A DNA stretch of 40,818 nucleotides, from contig CANJKG010000002.1 of NCBI GenBank assembly GCA_947474775.1, positions 1-40,818 on the forward strand, written 5' to 3'. How positions within the stretch are numbered: the first letter of the stretch is position 1; every line of letters starts with the position of its first letter. A program made the position numbers and the translations under genes. Below are positions 31,475 to 39,427 of the stretch, piece by piece. Source of the DNA: Caulobacteraceae bacterium. GTDB lineage: Bacteria > Pseudomonadota > Alphaproteobacteria > Caulobacterales > Caulobacteraceae. Below the pieces are notes generated by a model, which saw nothing but the letters and a program-made list of their open reading frames with translations, did no database searches and was not told the DNA's origin.

Positions 31475-32692
31475 ATGATCAACAAGACCACGCTGTCTGG
31501 CGGGGCTGGGTTGGGCGCCCTGCTGGCGCTCAGCCTGGGCGCCAGCGCGCAGGCGCAGGACACCACCACCGTGTGGCAGGGCGCGCCTCGCTTCTCCAAC
31601 GAGGCCCTGACCTTCAAGGTCCGCGGCCGGGTCTATGAGGACTACGTCCGCCAGGACGTGAACCGCGAGGTGGGCGTCGACTTCAAGGCCAGCAACACCC
31701 GCCTGCGCACCGCCCGCCTGGGGGTCGAAGGCACCTGGAACGCGGACTGGGCCTACAAGGCCGAAGTCACCCTGGCGTCGGCCGGCGGGACCACCCAGTG
31801 GGAAGACCTGACCCTCGAATACAAGCCCAACGAATACACCTCCATCCTGGCCGGAAACTTCAAGACCGTGTCGCTCGAGAACATCAACTCGTCCCGCTAC
31901 AACACCTTCATGGAGCGCGGCGCATATAACGACTTCATCGACGCCGGCCGGGTGATGAACGTCCAGGTCAAGACGAACGGCCTCAACTGGACCGCCGCCG
32001 TGGCGGTCTCCGGCGACAGCCTGAACGCCCCCGACGTGGCCACCAACGCCTCGACCGGCTCGCGCGAGGTGATCGGCTTCAACGGACGGGCGACCTATTC
32101 GCCGATCCTCACCGACTTCACCACCGTCCACCTGGGCGTCTGGGCCCGCAGGCGCAACCGCGAGGACCAGGCCAACTTCACCTACCAGGTGCGCAACAAC
32201 ACCAACTACGGCGCCCGCTACGTCACCAGCGGCGCGATCGGCGTCCAGGACACCATGGTGGGCCTCGAGGGCGTGTGGATCCACAAGGCCTTCTCACTGC
32301 AGGGCGAGTGGGCGAACGCCAAGGTCGACCGCGCCGGAATCGCGCCCAGCGTGGACTTCCAGGGCTACTATGTGGCGGCCTCCTGGTACCTGACCGGCGA
32401 GACCCGCCGCTTCGAGGCCTTCAAGGGTGAGTTCAACCGTACCCGGATCCTCAATCCCGTCACCGCCGGCGGCTTCGGCGCCGTGGAGCTGGCGGTCCGC
32501 TACGACAACATCGACCTGAAGGAGCTGGCCGGAGCCGGGGAATACTCGGGCTGGACCTTCGGCGCCAACTGGCACCCGCACCCCTATGTGCGCCTCCAGG
32601 CCAACTACACCATGTCCAAGAACAACAACCCCGCCGTGGGCGCCGACGTCGACGTCGACACCCTGCAGTTCCGCGCCCAATTCGACTTCTGA
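31475..32692 (+). CDS. Phosphate-selective porin OprO/OprP family outer membrane protein
   Basis: Signal MINKTTLSGGAGLGALLALSLGASAQAQ; VRGRVYEDYVRQDVN...NTRLRTARLGVEGTWNADWAYKAEVTLA; C-terminal beta-signal LQFRAQFDF. Confidence 0.85.
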   Translation: MINKTTLSGGAGLGALLALSLGASAQAQDTTTVWQGAPRFSNEALTFKVRGRVYEDYVRQDVNREVGVDFKASNTRLRTARLGVEGTWNADWAYKAEVTLASAGGTTQWEDLTLEYKPNEYTSILAGNFKTVSLENINSSRYNTFMERGAYNDFIDAGRVMNVQVKTNGLNWTAAVAVSGDSLNAPDVATNASTGSREVIGFNGRATYSPILTDFTTVHLGVWARRRNREDQANFTYQVRNNTNYGARYVTSGAIGVQDTMVGLEGVWIHKAFSLQGEWANAKVDRAGIAPSVDFQGYYVAASWYLTGETRRFEAFKGEFNRTRILNPVTAGGFGAVELAVRYDNIDLKELAGAGEYSGWTFGANWHPHPYVRLQANYTMSKNNNPAVGADVDVDTLQFRAQFDF

Positions 32693-32700
32693 CCCAGCCT

Positions 32701-32720
32701 GGCCGGGCCTCGCCCCGGCC
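32701..32720 (+). other. Hairpin in the porin-pstS spacer
   Basis: GGCCGGG-cctcgc-CCCGGCC. Confidence 0.45.
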
Positions 32721-32740
32721 GCCTTCTCGGAGAACCACCC

Positions 32741-33778
32741 ATGAAACACCTGATGAGCTGCGCAGCCGCCGTCGCGCTGCTGATGCCCGCCACCGCCGCC
32801 CACGCCGCCCGCGACTTCGTCTGGGCCGCCGGCTCCTCCACCGTCTTCCCCTTCTCCACCCGCGTGGCGGAGCAGTACGCCCGCAAGAACAGCGCCAAGC
32901 CGCCCAAGGTCGAGAGCCTCGGGACCGGCGGCGGCATCAAGCTGTTCTGCGGCGGCGCCGGCGACAACTTCCCCGACATCGCCAACGCCTCGCGCCCGAT
33001 GAAGAAGGCTGAGTTCGACCAGTGCGCCGCCAATGGCGTGAAGGACATCGTCCAGATCAAGATCGGCTTCGACGGCATCGTGGTGGCCTCCGACAAGGAT
33101 GGCCCGAACTACGCCTTCAAGATCGAGCACCTGTACCTTGGCCTGGCGGCCAATGTGCTGCGCCAGGGCAAATTCATCGCCAACCCCTACAAGACCTGGG
33201 ACGAAGTCGGCTCGGGCCTGCCGGGCAACAACATCCTGGTCTATGGCCCGCCGCCCACCTCCGGCACCCGCGACGCCTTCGTCGAGCTGGGCATCGAGGC
33301 CGGCGCGCGGAAATATCCGATCGCGGAGGAACTGCGGTCCAACAACGAAGCGAAGTTCAAGCAGATCGTCGATCCGCTGCGCAAGGACGGCTGGGTCGAC
33401 GCCGGCGAGAACGACAACGCCATCGTCCAGACCCTGACCAAGACCCCCGGCTCGCTGGGCGTCTTCGGCTATTCCTTCCTTGAGGAGAACGGCGACAAGG
33501 TGAAGGGCATGCCCGTGAACGGTGTCATGCCGACCCCGGGGACCATCGCCGACGGCTCCTACCCGCTGGCCCGCTCGCTCTACATCTATGTGAAGAAGTC
33601 GCGGATCGCGACCACCAAGGGCCTGCAGGAGTTCGTCAACGAGTTCGTCTCCGACGCCGCCACGGGCCGGGGCGGCTATCTGCCGCAACGGGGCCTGATC
33701 GCCCTGCCGCCCGGCCAGCACGCCGCCCAGAAGGCGGTGGCCGAGAAGCTGCCGTCCATGGCTCGCCCGGCCTCCTGA
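32741..33778 (+). CDS. pstS: PstS-family phosphate ABC transporter substrate-binding protein
   Basis: Signal peptide; FVWAAGSSTVFPFSTRVAEQYARKN, VESLGTGGGIKLFCGG, PPTSGTRDAFVELG, SLYIYVKKS. Confidence 0.9.
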   Translation: MKHLMSCAAAVALLMPATAAHAARDFVWAAGSSTVFPFSTRVAEQYARKNSAKPPKVESLGTGGGIKLFCGGAGDNFPDIANASRPMKKAEFDQCAANGVKDIVQIKIGFDGIVVASDKDGPNYAFKIEHLYLGLAANVLRQGKFIANPYKTWDEVGSGLPGNNILVYGPPPTSGTRDAFVELGIEAGARKYPIAEELRSNNEAKFKQIVDPLRKDGWVDAGENDNAIVQTLTKTPGSLGVFGYSFLEENGDKVKGMPVNGVMPTPGTIADGSYPLARSLYIYVKKSRIATTKGLQEFVNEFVSDAATGRGGYLPQRGLIALPPGQHAAQKAVAEKLPSMARPAS

Positions 33779-33804
33779 GTTTTACGACCCCCACCAAGAC
33801 CACT

Positions 33805-33840
33805 GCGCCGCGGCCCTCCGGCCGCGGCGCCTTTCTTTTG
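33805..33840 (+). terminator. Rho-independent terminator after pstS
   Basis: GCGCCGCGGCC-CTCC-GGCCGCGGCGC (11-bp perfect stem) followed by CTTTCTTTTG. Confidence 0.85.
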
Positions 33841-33935
33841 GCCGCGCCCGCTCGTGACATCGAGCCGGATAGCGCTTAAGTTATGCATATACTGTAATTA
33901 CTGGAAATATCGTATTATAGCCATTGGAGGTCGCG

Positions 33936-34658
33936 GTGGACTTGCCATCGCTGAACGCGGACTTCGCGGACTACCCCACGCTCGGGAAGCTCTCGCCGGT
34001 GGGCGGCTTCCCCCATCCGCCGCGCATCCTGCTGCTGTACGGCTCCCTGCGCACGGTCTCCTACAGCCGGCTTCTGATCCTGGAGGCCCAGCGCCTGCTC
34101 GACAGGATGGGCGCCGAGACCCGGGTTTTCGACCCCACGGGACTGCCGCTTCCCGATGGCGCGGCCGCCGATCACCCCAAGGTCCAGGAGCTTCGCGACC
34201 TCATGGCCTGGTCGGAAGGCCAGGTATGGTGCAGCCCGGAGCGCCACGGCGCAATCTCGGGCGTCATGAAGTCCCAGATCGACTGGGTGCCCCTGGCCCT
34301 GGGGAGCATCCGGCCCACCCAGGGAAAGACCCTGGCGGTCATGCAGGTGTCCGGCGGCTCGCAGTCGTTCAACGCCGTGAACACGCTCCGGCTGCTCGGA
34401 CGCTGGATGCGGATGTTCACCATCCCAAACCAGTCGTCGGTGGCCAAGGCGTTCCAGGAGTTCGACGCCGACGGGCGCATGAGGCCATCCGACTACTACG
34501 AACGGGTGGTCGACGTGATGGAGGAGCTGTTCAAGTTCACCCTCCTGCTGCGCGACCGGAAGGACTACCTGGTCGACCGCTACAGCGAGCGCAAGGCGGA
34601 GGGCCGGCCGACCCTCGCGGCCTCCCTGGCCGACTCCGCCATGGCGCACGAGCGGTAA
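33936..34658 (+). CDS. arsH: Arsenical resistance NADPH-dependent flavoprotein ArsH
   Basis: [48 protein letters not shown]...[24 protein letters not shown] 33936 preceded by GGAGG. Confidence 0.93.
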   Translation: MDLPSLNADFADYPTLGKLSPVGGFPHPPRILLLYGSLRTVSYSRLLILEAQRLLDRMGAETRVFDPTGLPLPDGAAADHPKVQELRDLMAWSEGQVWCSPERHGAISGVMKSQIDWVPLALGSIRPTQGKTLAVMQVSGGSQSFNAVNTLRLLGRWMRMFTIPNQSSVAKAFQEFDADGRMRPSDYYERVVDVMEELFKFTLLLRDRKDYLVDRYSERKAEGRPTLAASLADSAMAHER

Positions 34659-34672
34659 CGACGGGTTGTCAT

Positions 34673-35074
34673 ATGGCGGTCGCTATGAGCGAGCATTCTG
34701 GCATCATGGAAATGGATTCTGCGGTACGCACGCTCGGCGCCCTCGCCCATGGCGGCCGGCTGGAGATATTCAGGCTGCTGATCGTGGCCGGGCCCGAGGG
34801 CATGGCGGCCGGGGACATCGCCAAGGCGGTGGGCTGTTACCCCAACACCCTGTCATCGAACGTCGCCATCCTGCACCGCGCGGGCCTGGTGAGCGCCCAA
34901 CGCGACGGCCGCTCCATCCGCTACGCTGCGGCCTACGACCAGATGGCGGCCCTGCTGGGCTACCTCGTGCAGGACTGCTGCAACGGCGCCGCGGAGATCT
35001 GTGGGCCCTTGGCCCAGGCGGTGGCCAGCGTCGCCTGCTGCGACACCCTCAACACCCAGGAGACGCCGGCATGA
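34673..35074 (+). CDS. arsR: ArsR/SmtB family repressor with C-terminal cysteine clusters
   Basis: ALAHGGRLEIFRLLI...LSSNVAILHRAGLVSAQRDGRSIRYAA; QDCCNGAAEIC and VACCDT. Confidence 0.9.
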   Translation: MAVAMSEHSGIMEMDSAVRTLGALAHGGRLEIFRLLIVAGPEGMAAGDIAKAVGCYPNTLSSNVAILHRAGLVSAQRDGRSIRYAAAYDQMAALLGYLVQDCCNGAAEICGPLAQAVASVACCDTLNTQETPA

Positions 35075-35598
35075 ACCGTCCGTACAACGTCCTCTTCGTT
35101 TGCACTGGGAACTCCGCCCGCTCGATCCTGGCGGAATCCATCCTGAACCGGGTCGGAGCGGGGAAGTTCGTCGCCTGGTCGGCCGGCTCCATGCCCGCGG
35201 GGCAAGTCAATCCTCTCGCCCTCGCCCTGCTGCGGAAGCTGAATTATCGGGTCGATCACCTCCGTTCCAAGCCCTGGGACGAATTCTCGCGGACCTCCAA
35301 TCCCGAGGCCCCGGAGTTGGATTTCGTGTTCACCGTCTGCGACAACGCCGCCGGCGAGGTCTGCCCCATCTGGCCGGGCCAGCCGATGAGCGCCCACTGG
35401 GGTCTGCCCGACCCGGCCGCGGTGAAGGGCACGGAGGCCGAGCAGGCGCTGGCCTTCGGCGACGCCTACCGGATGCTCTACAACCGCATCGAGATCCTGG
35501 TGAACCTGCCGGTGAGCTCGCTGGACCGCCTGACGCTGCAGAAGCGCCTGGACGAGATCGGCAAGGCCACCGGCAAGCCCGAGCCTGCAGGCCGGTGA
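35071..35598 (+). CDS. arsC: Arsenate reductase, low-molecular-weight phosphatase type
   Basis: VLFVCTGNSARSILAESILNRVG P-loop; DFVFTVCDNAAGEVCPIWPGQP; ATG overlaps arsR stop. Confidence 0.93.
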   Translation: MNRPYNVLFVCTGNSARSILAESILNRVGAGKFVAWSAGSMPAGQVNPLALALLRKLNYRVDHLRSKPWDEFSRTSNPEAPELDFVFTVCDNAAGEVCPIWPGQPMSAHWGLPDPAAVKGTEAEQALAFGDAYRMLYNRIEILVNLPVSSLDRLTLQKRLDEIGKATGKPEPAGR

Positions 35599-36269
35599 GC
35601 GACGCAGGCCTGGAGCCGCCGCTCTCGGACTTCGACCCGATCCGTCGCCTGACCGCCGAGACCCTGGGCACGGCCCTGCTGCTCGCCGTGGTGGTCGGCT
35701 CCGGGATCATGGGCGAGCGGCTGTCCGGCGGCAACGACGCCATCGCCCTGATGGCCAACGCCTTGGCAACCGGCGCCGGCCTGGTCGTGCTGATCACCGT
35801 GTTTGGCCCGATCTCCGGGGCCCACTTCAATCCGGCGGTCAGCCTGGTGTTCGCGCTGCGGCGGGAGATCTCCTGGCCGCTCGCCGCAGCCTACTCGGCT
35901 GTGCAGACCATCGGCGGCGTGATCGGCGTGTGGACAACCCACCTGATATTCTCCGAACCGGTGTTCCAGGTCTCGACGAAGATGCGCGAAGGCCCCGCCC
36001 TGGTGTTCTCCGAGGGCGTGGCGACCATCCTGGGGACGCTGCGCTTCCGTCCGCAGTTCACCCCGGTGGCGGTGGGCCTCTACATCACCAGCGCCTACTG
36101 GTTCACGGCCTCCACCTCGTTCGCCAACCCGGCCGTCACCATCGCCCGCAGCCTCTCCGACACCTTCGCGGGCATCGCCCCGTCCTGCGCGCCGATGTTC
36201 ATCGCCGCCCAGTTCGCGGGGGCATTGTTGGCGGTCGTGGTCTTCCGCTGGCTACTGAAGGCGCGCTGA
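35595..36269 (+). CDS. aqpS: Aquaglyceroporin of the arsenic operon (AqpS-like MIP channel)
   Basis: GTG 35595 overlapping the arsC stop; MIP motifs HFNPAVS and SFANPAVTIARSLSDTF. Confidence 0.87.
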   Translation: MSDAGLEPPLSDFDPIRRLTAETLGTALLLAVVVGSGIMGERLSGGNDAIALMANALATGAGLVVLITVFGPISGAHFNPAVSLVFALRREISWPLAAAYSAVQTIGGVIGVWTTHLIFSEPVFQVSTKMREGPALVFSEGVATILGTLRFRPQFTPVAVGLYITSAYWFTASTSFANPAVTIARSLSDTFAGIAPSCAPMFIAAQFAGALLAVVVFRWLLKAR

Positions 36270-36299
36270 CGCTTCCGCACTCCCAAGAGACGGGTGGAA

Positions 36300-37712
36300 C
36301 TAAGCCGCGCTCGGGCTGCGCCGCAGCACCCGCGCCAGGCGTCGCAGGCGCCGCCAGAAGCGCGTTTTCTCCGGCTCGGGATAGGGCTGCAGGTTGCGCA
36401 CGAAGTCCTCGGCGCAGGCGCGCCAGGAGAACTTCTCCGCGAAGGCCCGCACCGCCCTGCGGTCCAGGTTCAGCGCCTCCAGGCAGGCCTCGCGCAGGCC
36501 CTCGGTGGCGCTGCCGGCCAGCACGCCCGCGCCGGAGCCCGGGATGATGTCGATGGGGCCGGGCGCCGGATAGGCGGCCACCGGCGTGCCCGCGGCCATG
36601 GCCTCCAGGATCACCAGGCCGAAGGTGTCGGTGAGCGAGGGGAAGACGAAGACATCGGCGCAGGCGTAGGCCGCCGACAGCTCGGCGCCCAATTTGGGGC
36701 CCGTGAAGACGGCGTTGGGATACCGCTCCTCAAGCTCCTCCTTCTGGGGGCCTGGCCCCACGATGACCTTGGTGCCCGGCAGGTCGATGGCCAGGAACGC
36801 CTCGATGTTCTTCTCCACCGCCACCCGGCCCACATAGAGGAAGATGGGCTTCGGCAGGTCAGCGAAGACATCGGGCTCGGATTCCATCCGTGGACGGAAG
36901 ATATCGGTGTCCACGCCCCGCGACCAGGCGGAGATGTTGCGGAACCCGTGCTCCTGCAGCTCGTCGCGCATGGTGGGGGTGGCCACCATCAGGCGCCCCG
37001 AGGGCTTGTGGAACCACTTCATATAGGCGTAGCCGGCGGCCAGCGGCAAAGGCAGCCGGGCCGAAACGTACTCCGGGAAACGGGTATGGTAGCTGGTGGT
37101 GAACGGCAGCTTCCATTCCACGCAGATGCGCCTGGCCGCCAGGCCGATAGGGCCTTCGGTGGCGATGTGGATGGCCTCCGGCTCGAAGGCCTTGAAGCAC
37201 TCCTGCACCGGCTCGTAGACCCCGATCGCCACCTTGATCTCCGGATAGGTGGGCAGCGGGAAGGTCTTGAACTGGTCGGGGCTGATCACCTCCACCAGAT
37301 GGCCCATGCCCTTAAGCTCGGCGACCACCCGGGTGAGCGTGCGCACCACCCCGTTGACCTGCGGCTCCCAGGCGTCTGTGGCCAGCAGGATTCGCATCGG
37401 CCGGCGGGTGTCGCGCGGGGCGATGATCGCCTCGCGCAGGCGGGTGGAGGAGCGCGGCGGGCGCGGCTTGATGTCCGGCGACACCACCTGACTCTGCAGC
37501 CAGGCCCAGAAGGCCCCGAGCAGCGCCTCCTTGGTGGGGAAGTGGCGATAGACGGTGCGTTCGCCGACCCCCACGTCCTTGGCCACCTCGCCGAAATTGA
37601 GGTCCTCGAGGGCGCCGCTCTCCAGCTGGCGGCCCACCGCGCGCAGGATCTGCTCGCGGGTCTCCTCCCGTTGCCGGTCGCGAAGGCCGGGCGTGTGGCT
37701 CGGGGATTTCAT
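36300..37712 (-). CDS. Fusion of TetR-type HTH (aa ~10-75) with a GT4 glycosyltransferase (aa ~106-470)
   Basis: REQILRAVGRQLESGALEDLNFGEVAKDVGVGERTVYRHFPTKEALLGAFWAWL then MRILLATDAWEPQVNGVVRTLTRVVAELK...YVGRVAVEKNIEAFLAIDLPGTKVIVGPGPQ...FVFPSLTDTFGLVILEAMAAGTPVAA; one frame, no stop. Alternative internal ATG at 37397 for the GT alone. Confidence 0.85.
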   Translation of the reverse strand: MKSPSHTPGLRDRQREETREQILRAVGRQLESGALEDLNFGEVAKDVGVGERTVYRHFPTKEALLGAFWAWLQSQVVSPDIKPRPPRSSTRLREAIIAPRDTRRPMRILLATDAWEPQVNGVVRTLTRVVAELKGMGHLVEVISPDQFKTFPLPTYPEIKVAIGVYEPVQECFKAFEPEAIHIATEGPIGLAARRICVEWKLPFTTSYHTRFPEYVSARLPLPLAAGYAYMKWFHKPSGRLMVATPTMRDELQEHGFRNISAWSRGVDTDIFRPRMESEPDVFADLPKPIFLYVGRVAVEKNIEAFLAIDLPGTKVIVGPGPQKEELEERYPNAVFTGPKLGAELSAAYACADVFVFPSLTDTFGLVILEAMAAGTPVAAYPAPGPIDIIPGSGAGVLAGSATEGLREACLEALNLDRRAVRAFAEKFSWRACAEDFVRNLQPYPEPEKTRFWRRLRRLARVLRRSPSAA

Positions 37713-37728
37713 GACAGGGGCACTGTCA
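37712..37728. promoter_or_regulatory. Operator-like palindrome at the start codon of the TetR-GT gene
   Basis: TGACAG-GGGCA-CTGTCA, perfect 6-bp arms; further TGTCA at 37744-37748. Confidence 0.55.
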
Positions 37729-37761
37729 CGGGTTCGGCGGGAGTGTCAATGCGCGGCGGGC

Positions 37762-38580
37762 TCAGGCGGCGAGCGGCTCGGGGTCGGCAAGGCTTTCGCG
37801 GGCCGGGGCGCGGTCGATCACCGACCAGGACCGCAGGCGGGCCCATTCGAGGATCTCAAGCCGTCCGCAGGGATGCTCCACGAGCGCGGTGCAGCTCTCA
37901 ACCCAGTCGCCGTCGTTGACGTAGAGGATGTCGCCGATCTGGCGTATCTCGGCCTTGTGGATGTGGCCGCAGATCACCCCGTCCACGCCGCGGCGCCGGG
38001 CCTCGTCGGCCACCGCGTGCTCGAAGTTTTCGATGAACTGCAGGGCGTTCTTGACCCGCGTCTTCAGGAAGGCCGAGAGGCTCCAGTAGCCGAAGCCCAG
38101 CCGCCGGCGGACCCGGTTCATCAGGGTGTTGGCGGACAGCAGGGCCCGGTAGGCGACGTCGCCCAGGAGCGCCAGCCAGCGGGCATGTTGCACCACCCCG
38201 TCGAACTCGTCGCCATGGGTCACCAGGAAGCGCCGACCGTCCGCCGTCTCGTGGACGGCGTCGCGCGCCACCACCACCCCGCCGAAATGGACGCCACAGA
38301 AATCGCGCACCCGTCCATCGTGATTTCCCGGGATATAGGTCACCGACACGCCCTTGCGGGCCAGGCGCAGGATCTTCTGGACCACGTCGTTGTGCGCCTG
38401 AGGCCAGAACCAGCCGCTCTTCATCTTCCAGCCGTCGACGATGTCGCCCACCAGGTACAGCGACTCGCAGTCGATCTCGCGGATGAAGTCCAAGAGCAGC
38501 TCGGCCTGGCATCCCCGCGTGCCCAGGTGCACGTCGGAGATGAACACGCTGCGGAAGCGTCGCGGTCCCGTATCGCCCAC
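37762..38580 (-). CDS. PlcP/LpxH-like calcineurin-family metallophosphatase (UDP-2,3-diacylglucosamine diphosphatase-like; possible phospholipase C PlcP)
   Basis: VFISDVHLGTRGCQAELLLDFI, LVGDIVDGWKMKSGWFWPQAHNDVVQKILR, IPGNHDGRVRDF, VTHGDEFD, GVICGHIHKAEIR, NDGDWVESCTALVEH. GTG 38580 chosen as start. Confidence 0.87.
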   Translation of the reverse strand: MGDTGPRRFRSVFISDVHLGTRGCQAELLLDFIREIDCESLYLVGDIVDGWKMKSGWFWPQAHNDVVQKILRLARKGVSVTYIPGNHDGRVRDFCGVHFGGVVVARDAVHETADGRRFLVTHGDEFDGVVQHARWLALLGDVAYRALLSANTLMNRVRRRLGFGYWSLSAFLKTRVKNALQFIENFEHAVADEARRRGVDGVICGHIHKAEIRQIGDILYVNDGDWVESCTALVEHPCGRLEILEWARLRSWSVIDRAPARESLADPEPLAA

Positions 38581-38627
38581 TTCAGCCCCCAACGACCTCG
38601 GTCCTGCCCATGCGCTAGGCTGATTGC

Positions 38628-38645
38628 ATGTCGGTTTCGTGAAAC
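38628..38645 (-). promoter_or_regulatory. Candidate Pho-box-like element upstream of the PlcP-like gene
   Basis: Minus strand GTTTCAC-GAAA-CCGACAT; shares TTTCAC-N6-GACAT with the porin upstream element. Confidence 0.4.
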
Positions 38646-38723
38646 AGCGTTCGCGGCTGGCGCTTGGACCTGCACGGCTGCTAGGCGGTGGCCAGTAGTC
38701 AGGCCTAAGGGGGCCGCCCTGAT

Positions 38724-39368
38724 TTGATTTCCATGGACGCCCACGCCCACCCGGCCAAGGCGACGCCCAAGTCGCTGCGTACCCGCGCCCGCATCCTGGA
38801 CGCCGCCATGCGGCTGTTTGCCGAGGTGGGCTACCACGCCGCCACCAACGGGCTGATCTCGGACCATGCAAAGCTCACCCGCGGGGCGATGCTCTACCAT
38901 TTCGCCACCCGCGAGGAGCTGGTGAGGGCGGCCGTCGAGCACATCGAGCGCGCCCGCGCGCGCCTTTTCGAGCAAGCGGCCGCCAAGCCGCCGGCGCCGG
39001 GCGTGGACGCCGCCGAACACGCCATCGACGCCTACTGGCTGCTGCTGCACGAGCCGCCCTTCGTGGCCTTCGCCGAGCTGGAGGCGGCGGCGCGCACCGA
39101 TCCGATGCTGCGCGGGCAGTTGGCGGCGGCCCAGAGCGCCTTCGACCACGCCCAGGTGGGCGGCCGCTTCGGCGCCCTGGCGAAGGCCGGAGACGATCCC
39201 CGCTTCCAGGCTAGCCGCGACTTGGGCCGCTTCCTGCTGGAGGGCCTGGCCAAGGGCGCCATGACCTATGACGAGCAGCGCCGCCGCGAGCGCCTGCTGG
39301 CGGTGGTCAAGCGGGCGGTCCGCATGCTCAATCGCAAGGGCGACGTCCACGACCTGTGGGACGACTGA
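38724..39368 (+). CDS. TetR/AcrR family transcriptional regulator
   Basis: RTRARILDAAMRLFAEVGYHAATNGLISDHAKLTRGAMLYHFATREELVRAAV; full-length 214 aa. Start at 38724 or ATG 38733. Confidence 0.87.
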   Translation: MISMDAHAHPAKATPKSLRTRARILDAAMRLFAEVGYHAATNGLISDHAKLTRGAMLYHFATREELVRAAVEHIERARARLFEQAAAKPPAPGVDAAEHAIDAYWLLLHEPPFVAFAELEAAARTDPMLRGQLAAAQSAFDHAQVGGRFGALAKAGDDPRFQASRDLGRFLLEGLAKGAMTYDEQRRRERLLAVVKRAVRMLNRKGDVHDLWDD

Positions 39369-39374
39369 CGTCTC

Positions 39375-39416
39375 TAGAGCCTGATCGGTTCGAATCGAAC
39401 CGTGAATCAGGCTCTA
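39375..39416 (-). repeat. Palindromic repeat copy 1
   Basis: TAGAGCCTGAT CGGTTCGA A TCGAACCG TGA ATCAGGCTCTA: 11-bp outer and 8-bp inner arms. Confidence 0.8.
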
Positions 39417-39427
39417 CACTTTTGATT

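Noticed and set aside
37712-37748. TGTCA repeats as a Pho box for the TetR-GT gene
   Set aside because: Spacing between half-sites (20 bp direct, or palindromic) does not fit the 11-bp direct-repeat Pho box; better explained as a TetR-type operator.
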